A stretch of 64,000 nt of DNA from the NCBI GenBank assembly GCA_947359465.1, contig OX375883.1, positions 89,708,911 through 89,772,910 on the forward strand, read 5' to 3'. This stretch comes from Metellina segmentata (lineage: Eukaryota; Arthropoda; Arachnida; Araneae; Tetragnathidae). Of this stretch, positions 57,678 to 64,000 are shown in pieces. Made by a program: the position numbers and the translations under genes. Positions within the stretch are counted from its first letter, which is position 1; each line of letters opens with the position of its first letter. The notes below the pieces were generated by a model. The model made no database searches, was not told the DNA's origin, and saw only the letters and a program-made list of their open reading frames with translations.

Positions 57678-60600
57678 TCATTCTCCGCTTATGTCCGAAT
57701 CATCTTCTAATGTTAAAAAATGTCCATAGGACAATGAATTGATACCATCATTTTTTACAAATTTTTTATCATAGTATGATGATAAGCTCATTTTATTTTG
57801 CACAATTGTGCTAATATTGTGTTTCTTAGATATTATACTGGCTTGTTTTACTCTCATATAAGAACCATCGATTAATGTATTTTTATACATGTCAAGGGTA
57901 AAACGAGATACATTAGTTTTTTTCACGCCTTTTGCAGTTTTTTTTAGTGTATTTCCATAGCTAAAGGCATACATCTTACTTTTCAGTCCGATAAATTCTT
58001 TGATAGGTAGAATGGTTTCACTCTTTAAAAGCCCTAACGTTCCTCTGTTTGAATCATCGAACATACAACTGTTTCGCACAAAATTACTTAAATCTAGAAT
58101 ATGTTTAAAATTCGATTTCATATCATGATACACATCTTCGGTTTGAATGTGCATATACAGAGAATCCGTATCCGTATTTAAAAGTTCACATTTGGAACCG
58201 TAATAGGACTTAAAATATGAATAATAAAATTGATACATATGGAGTTTCGAAAGTTCCAAAACGCAAAAACCTATGTAAATAGGCTGATCAAGAAGTATGT
58301 TTACTTTCCTCATTTTGAAAAGCACAAATTGGTCATTGATGGGTTCAAAGTAATCCAATAAGGGACTGGAAAAGTGTTTTCGACATTTATCCGGTGTTAA
58401 ACTACCTTTGACTGAAGTTTTTCGACGGACGTTGAGCATAGTTCGCCCATAAAAAGAGTTATTCATGCGTTTAAAGAACGATTTTTGAAATTCACCGCTA
58501 GCTTCCTTTCTCTTCTCATTATTAAAATCAATGTAATCTTTTAGTCACTTTTTTTGTCTGAATGCTAGAATTCGATGTATTTTTGTCAGAATTATTCCTT
58601 GTTCAATATAAAATTTTAAATTCAAGTAATGCGTCACATAATGTTTTTTTGGGAAAAAATTTGGAGTCAACTCTCTCTTTTTACTGGGTAAAGTATGTTG
58701 TAAACCAATTTTGTCACAAAGCCCTTTGGAATAGTTTGACAGCATATAATACGTAATTAGGATGTGTCCGGGAGCAAGAGGAATGTCATTATGAATATCA
58801 TGAAGATGATTCGGATAGAGAAGGTCAACTTCTAAAATATAACCAACATCGGTGTCTTTATCGAGTTCCAAAACATTAAAATTAGCTATTTCATCGGAGT
58901 CAAGCCAGCAAAAATTATCTACATGGAGAGGCTGACTCATAGCAAAACCGTATAGGTTATTTGCATCAAGAGCTAGAATGTAATCACAGGGTTTGGTTTT
59001 ATCATAATTTTCAGGTACATAGGGATTGTTTGCTTTAGCATATCGCTTTCCTAGCAAGCAGATGCCACCGCGTATTTGATTCTCAAACCACAAATAATCA
59101 TTAATATTACCTAACAATTGTAATTCAATTTTGCTATTTTTTAAACCTGCATTCCATGTTAATTGGGCGCTTGTTATAAAATGAACAGGATCCAACTCGT
59201 AAAACTCCATAGAAGTTCGTCGAAAAGATAGAAAAATTTCTGCTAGCATCAGAACATCTACATTCTGATAAATTTCTAAATAGTCCCTAAACTTCTCACA
59301 TTTAAACGTTTTAAAAACAGTTATGGCATGCTCATATTCATGATCAGAAATAGGAGAATCTGTCAAAATATTATAAACTTATCCTTCGGAGGCAAACTTG
59401 TATCATCTAACTTTTCTATGCTGTCAAAATATGAGTAGGGAAATATGCCTTTCCTTTCTAATAAATGTCTATTGGTTTCATTTTTAAAAAAGCTATTGAA
59501 AATTTTGAATTGGTGGTTGGAGTTCTGCAAGTTTTGAACTAATGTTTCAATAGACGCGTCCAAGAACTGATAAGAGTCCAAAAAGTTAACGTAGTCTAGC
59601 GAAAACATTGTAAATTTTTCCATGTTGACGGGTATTGTATGAATATTTTTGGCGTAATATGGTGGAATACTTTTTAATATTAAATGACTGTCATAATTTC
59701 GAGAATTATGAATTATCACTGGAACAAAGTAAGTAGCTCGATAGTTTAAATTACATGTTTGATGAGCAAGGCCTTGAATACGACCACTTCCCCAATGAGC
59801 ATGATCACGCATGTTCATTTCTCCTGGTAAAAATCTCTCTTTACAGATATGACAAATTTCGGAGTTATAGCTATCATCTGGATGTTCAACAAGTGGCAAA
59901 CTGCCATGCATTTTTTCTATCAGTTTCGATGAAACGTATTTTAAAGTTCTCAGGAAGTTTTCAATTGCATTTTCGCCCACGTAGTATTCATGAAATATTA
60001 TGCTATCTTTGGCATCAGTCGCGATGATTGCATAAATAATTGCTTTGTGCCTCTCAATATCTATAGTGAAACTTGAAGATGTCGAAGGAAGCGCGTTGCT
60101 CACTTTCTCCGTCAATGCCTCAAAATCGGCGAAAATACAGTATGGATGATAAAGCATTTTACTTAAGTTGGTGAACTTCAAATTTAGCTTTTGAGGTAGG
60201 GACACTTTTTGAGGTTTGTTTTTAAGACACAGAATCTGATGTTCTTTTAACGATTCAGGCCTTTGAAAACCATTTAAACAACGTTTACAAAAATGATGAC
60301 GACCGTTTCTTTTGTTCATTAAACGATTAAAATCTTTAATTAGTAAAAAATGATTTTTAAAATAGAATAAATCAATTTCCGTACAATTACTTGTTCTAGA
60401 ACTGACATATCTCGGAAACACTTCATTGTCATCATATGAAAAAACGTTTATTTTAAAGTTGTTGAGTCTTTCAAATTCTTTTATTTTTTGAAAACTTTAT
60501 GGGAATTTTAAATTTGAAGTGTTTAAATATTAAAAAAAAAATTTGTATTTACAGGCCCGATTGGCATTGTTTCTTGGAGGATACAATTTCGCTAAAATGC

Positions 60601-61093
60601 AATATAAGAAACATTTTCCATCTCTGCATTTTATATTTAAAAGTGCTTTTTTATTTCTGAGTTTAGGAGGTAATTTGACATTCTCACATCCTCCTCTTAT
60701 CTCTCTATAATTTCCTATGTGGATATCCACATATTGGATCACTTTGATGGACCAGACACTACCATTTCTCAAGAAGGATTCTATGGAGTTGAGGATTTTT
60801 TGAAATGCCGCATCAATTGCGGGATAGATTTGAAAACGAGACAAAATTCTCTCTGCATTACTACAAAAATAAAATGTTTGAGTTCTTTCTTCACCCTCAT
60901 CTATTGTTTTAAAAAATAATATATTTAAGCAAATAATTAATCTAATTCTTAAAACACGGTGTACATCTAATATATTATTAATATCTGATCGCACATCGCG
61001 ATAAAGTATGTTTGGGTCGACATAATCAGTAGAGGCTCGAAGAGTTCGTACAAAGCCTCGAAACGAAGATCGGCGCTGATAAAATATTAGCAT
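57678..61093 (-). pseudogene. Polinton family-B DNA polymerase (polB), four broken pieces
   Basis: Transcribed right to left. An N-terminal piece (61093-60530) carries an IRGGCENVKLPPKLRNKKAL-like region that precedes the polymerase in these elements. The exonuclease piece (60421-59363) has an FADFEAL motif, a zinc-binding CHICKERFLPGE...DHAH stretch and NSRNYDSHLIL. The next piece (59366-58545) has polymerase motif A, LALDANNLYGFAMSQ, near 58965. The last piece (58466-57678) has the NSFYG motif (B) at its start and NTDTDSLYM (motif C) near 58170. Breaks are a gap with frame loss near 60.45 kb, a frame change near 59.36 kb and an in-frame TGA at 58545-58547. The total of about 1,140 codons is near the expected size. 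It is related to protein-primed replicases (DNA_pol_B_2). Confidence 0.92.
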
Positions 61094-61303
61094 TGTTTTC
61101 TAAAGTGTTCAAAATATAATATAATTTTTCAAAACGGAATATGCGAGTATATCATTTTAGGGCTCCTTTCTCACATGGGCCATCATGGCCTCAGTTGCCT
61201 TATGTAGAACCTCGAGCTGGTCTAATGGGAGATTGAATCTATTGCGGACATCTTGACCCTCCATCTTTACAAGGCCGATGTAATACGAGTGGCGGAAGCG
61301 AGC

Positions 61304-62548
61304 TCATCTGGTTGATAAAACGAGGATGATGCGTAGCAAAGGAGCTATCGTATTTCCAACAAAGTGCGATTCAATAATATCAGAATAGACGTATATTTCA
61401 GTTATTCCACCATCTAATTCTAAGGGATAATCAGCGATATGTGTTCCTCCGTAAATTGTAGACTTTTTAAAACCTAACATATCTTGTAATCCTTCTTGAA
61501 AATGAACGCTTGAAGTGTTAGGCACATGAAGTTTTACCTTATTATTCGGTAAATAATTAAATTGAAGATGTTTAAAAGCTGCAAACAACTGCTGTGAGTT
61601 TTTATACAATCCAACTTCTAGATTTAAGTGCTCCGTTTTTTTAACCTTCTTTGCAACCATAGTCTTATCCTTAATACTCACTCGAAAGTACTCGTTCAAA
61701 GGAGGTCTGTCTATTTTTTGAAACTCATGAAAAGTCTTACCAGTTAAAACAGTATTTTTGGTCATACTCAACATTCTCATAAAAGTTGGCACATAGCTTA
61801 ACCAAAACTCAAGTTCAACATTTTTTTCAACAGTTATTTCGATTTTATTTTCTTGAAAATTGAACATGAATTCTGCAGCTCCTCCAATTCCAGTCTGTAT
61901 TAGATTATAATTAATATGTTGAAAAAGTTCGAGATGCATGGAACTAAGATCTACATAATTATGCTGATATTTTGTAGTACGTATTATAAAATGTCTTTTG
62001 GGATGTCTGTGTACAATTTTGAAAACATTTTCCTTTGTCGTCTTTGATGGATTGTTAAATACAAAGCTCTCGGAATATTTTATAATTCGATCTTCGTTTG
62101 GCAAACTTAGCATTTGTAACAATTTTGGGGCGTCATTCGCTGTAATGTGAAGTTCATAATTGCGCGTAAGAGTTATGTTGATATTCTTCTGGTCCAGCGT
62201 TAAAACCACATTTTTTCCGCATTTACCTTCAATGCTTTCATTGATCATGCCTATTACTTGGCTCTGTGGACTTTTTTGTTTTATGTGGAATATAACATCG
62301 TATTCAAGAAAATCTTTCTCTTCCGGTTCTGTTTCTTCATAAGTTATTGAATACTTATTATTATGATTTCCAATGTTAAACCAAGTTCGGGGAATAAATA
62401 TTTCTGATAAGCCTACTTCCCACATACCATTAAGTATTATGGGTCGAGCAAGTTTTGTTCGAAATGATGCTTGTGTATTTTGCGGAAAATAATCCATGCT
62501 TGAGTTGCTTGGTAACGTAACGTAGAAGTCAGACATCATTTCATCCAT
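61304..62548 (-). CDS. Polinton F54H12.2-like protein (possible structural role)
   Basis: A 414-codon uninterrupted frame, the longest in the window. Near the N-terminus it reads MSDFYVTLPSNSSMDYFPQN, then WEVGLSEIFIPRTWFNI. These features recur in the protein next to the integrase in Polintons, like C. elegans F54H12.2 next to the integrase F54H12.3. The composition suggests a beta-rich fold, and such proteins have been suspected of a virion-like role, but I cannot show that from sequence. The start codon overlaps the end of the integrase frame by about 13 bp. The C-terminus after residue about 400 drifts, and a frame change is likely around 61310-61330. Confidence 0.65.
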   Translation of the reverse strand: MDEMMSDFYVTLPSNSSMDYFPQNTQASFRTKLARPIILNGMWEVGLSEIFIPRTWFNIGNHNNKYSITYEETEPEEKDFLEYDVIFHIKQKSPQSQVIGMINESIEGKCGKNVVLTLDQKNINITLTRNYELHITANDAPKLLQMLSLPNEDRIIKYSESFVFNNPSKTTKENVFKIVHRHPKRHFIIRTTKYQHNYVDLSSMHLELFQHINYNLIQTGIGGAAEFMFNFQENKIEITVEKNVELEFWLSYVPTFMRMLSMTKNTVLTGKTFHEFQKIDRPPLNEYFRVSIKDKTMVAKKVKKTEHLNLEVGLYKNSQQLFAAFKHLQFNYLPNNKVKLHVPNTSSVHFQEGLQDMLGFKKSTIYGGTHIADYPLELDGGITEIYVYSDIIESHFVGNTIAPLLRIILVLSTR

Positions 62549-63581
62549 GACGATTTAACCCACGAATTAAATCTATCGTCAAATCCTTGCCACTTCACGA
62601 AATACTCTTTCTTACTGCCTGTACCTTTTGTTTTAAGCACTTTTTCTATGTTCCAAAAGTCGTGGGATTCTTTAACAACTTTCTGAAGCTCCTCGGCATA
62701 AAAACGTCCTTTTATAGGCTCTTCTTTCAAGTCTTCTACTTCATACGTGTTTGGAAAGGAGGGGAAATGTTTGTTTATTTTAAACACCTCATTTGACCAT
62801 CCAGGAAAATAACCTCGATGAAAAGATTTTTTTTTGTTTTCGATATTCGCACTAAATCACCAACATTAAAAGAATGTTTAGAGTTCTTAATTTTATAACC
62901 ATACAACTTTTTGAATATTTGTGGCTCTAATTCACGAGTAACTTTTGATGGTGCAATGCCAATACTCCGATGTTCACTGTCATTATATGACTTTACAAGT
63001 GATTGTAATACATCTTCATATTTATAAGATTTTCTGTATGTAAATACTCTAAACATCTTATTTTTTTAAAGTTCTGTTAAACCTCTCAACAATACTAGCT
63101 TTATGGTCACCTTCAGCAGAGTAATGATTAATATTGTGACTTTTAAACAAAGATTGAAGTTGATTATTGTAAAACCCCTTTCCTTTATCACTTTGAATGT
63201 TTTTGGTTTAACATTTTGCAATATAGTTTCAAAAGCTTTAAAAACCGCAAAACCAGTTTTACTTTTGAGTGGTATTACATATGCATATTTCGAAAATACA
63301 TCAATTATGGTGAGTAAGTACTTTATACCATTATTACTTCTGGCAAAATGCTGCAAATCAACAAGATCGCACTGCCATAAATCATTTATACCATATGAAA
63401 TCGTCGATCTTCGAAAAAATTTATGTCGAATCGACTTATGTAAAGTATATGTATCTTGAGTCATTAACCAACGCTTAGCCTTCTGATATGGTACTTTGGC
63501 CACTGCTGAAAGTTTCTTAACTCCACCAAACGATGCTGGATTTTCGTAATCGTAATAAGTTGAGTCTAATACTTTTTCCAT
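62536..63581 (-). pseudogene. Polinton integrase (retroviral-type) with chromodomain, frameshifted
   Basis: Begins MEKVLDSTYYDYENPASFGG, followed by an HTH-like segment and an RHKFFRRSTI stretch. The catalytic core has LWQCDLVDLQ (first aspartate, near 63368) and IIDVFSKYAYVIPL. A frame change occurs near 63190, so the second aspartate and the glutamate lie in another frame. A stop near 63063 and a further shift near 62800 follow. The C-terminal frame (62787-62536) holds a chromodomain: VLKTKGTGSKKEYFVKWQGF, then NSWV. Integrases of this layout insert Polintons and resemble F54H12.3. This copy cannot make a full product. Confidence 0.9.
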
Positions 63582-63986
63582 TGTCTTTTCACACGTCGCT
63601 TTTTCCTGTCACTTTCAGGAGAAATATCCGCACCCAAAGATTTCACATCTATTTTACTCTGCGCTGTAGAGATGTCTATCTCCGGTTCAGAATATTGAAA
63701 TAACCTCTGATTACCAATCCATAGACTCGGAATATTTATTTCCTTTATTGCGTTCCAAAACATGGGGAAATCGTTCGGTTCCGCAGTCTTTTTAACGTTT
63801 CTCATTAGGTATGAAAATAAATCACCAATATTTGTTTTTTTTTATGATCTCACCGTCCTTAATCAGTTCACCATGTTCATTCCAGGTATAGTTACGTGTT
63901 TTCAGTTTCTCAACAATGAGAGGAATGGATTTTTGAAAATTGCGAGGAACAGATAAAATGATATCATGAAGCATGAATCTGCTCAT
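63566..63986 (-). pseudogene. Polinton conserved protein of unknown function, 5' partial
   Basis: From an ATG at 63986 the minus-strand frame reads MLHDIILSVPRNFQKSI, then KLKTRNYTWNEHGELIKDGE. It shifts frame at a poly-A run near 63840 and continues with DFPMFWNAIKEINIPSLWIG and GNQRLFQ to a basic end (DRKKRRVKRQWKK) at 63566. A protein beginning LHDIILSVPxxF with a later L-x-IPxxxIGN segment recurs in Polintons of many animals; its role is not known to me. It overlaps the integrase start by 16 bp. Confidence 0.6.
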
Positions 63987-64000
63987 GCTCTTATTTTCTA

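Larger units (their letters stand above)
57678..64000 (-). mobile_element. Polinton/Maverick element, partial
   Basis: A minus-strand cluster with a chromodomain integrase, an F54H12.2-like ORF and a protein-primed family-B DNA polymerase identifies a Polinton. The element runs off the right edge; the left limit is set here at the polymerase stop because no terminal repeat or 6-bp target duplication could be recognised. Capsid, protease and ATPase genes are not in the window. Frameshifts and stops in most genes show decay. Confidence 0.88.

Overview
This is a 64-kb piece of an AT-rich, intron-bearing invertebrate nuclear genome, most likely an arthropod. Tc1/mariner, hAT, pogo, piggyBac, Helitron, Polinton and tRNA-headed SINE sequences sit side by side, long ORFs are rare, and splice-site-like exon borders occur. 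The species cannot be fixed from sequence alone; a chelicerate-like repertoire is a guess. Almost everything readable is transposon, and almost every transposase is broken. No rRNA, no genuine tRNA gene, no CRISPR array and no bacterial operon structure is present.

Layout. 1-10 kb: a deleted mariner-type element (9-835), diverged tandem arrays (about 1.6-3.9 kb and 4.3-5.0 kb), a mariner (5704-6652), a Tc1 relic (from 6763) and a three-copy 260-bp tandem repeat. 9.8-14.5 kb: a broken MADF-domain gene, then a nest in which a SINE is split by a hAT element, which holds a smaller hAT-type element, which holds another SINE copy; target-site duplications (TSDs) are visible at each level. 15.1-16.9 kb: a non-autonomous Helitron. 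17.9-34.2 kb: two copies of one piggyBac-like element in opposite orientation, 682 bp apart, flanked by TTAA and by ATAA. The second copy carries a pogo element and two Helitrons that the first lacks, so the empty sites can be read in the window. 34.7-47 kb: hAT, Mutator-domain, LINE, Helitron-end, tandem-MITE and foldback-like sequences. 47.6-51.8 kb: an old hAT split by an unclassified transposon with a repeated GTCACGTGCGGGAC motif. 52.5-57.2 kb: two SINEs of a tail-variant subfamily, a hAT inside the end of a pogo-like element, and two exons (56.3 and 56.9 kb) of an unknown host-like gene.

57.2-64.0 kb: a Polinton (Maverick) running off the right edge, all on the minus strand. In transcription order it has an unknown Polinton ORF, a chromodomain integrase with frameshifts, an F54H12.2-like ORF, and a family-B DNA polymerase in four broken pieces. 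A RING-H2 exon lies about 110 bp beyond the polymerase stop. Capsid, protease and packaging ATPase genes, if present, lie outside the window. The Polinton is decayed but recent enough for its domains to be read.

Limits: everything was done by eye, so repeat boundaries are good to a few bases where a TSD is quoted and approximate elsewhere. Family names come from remembered motifs, not database searches.
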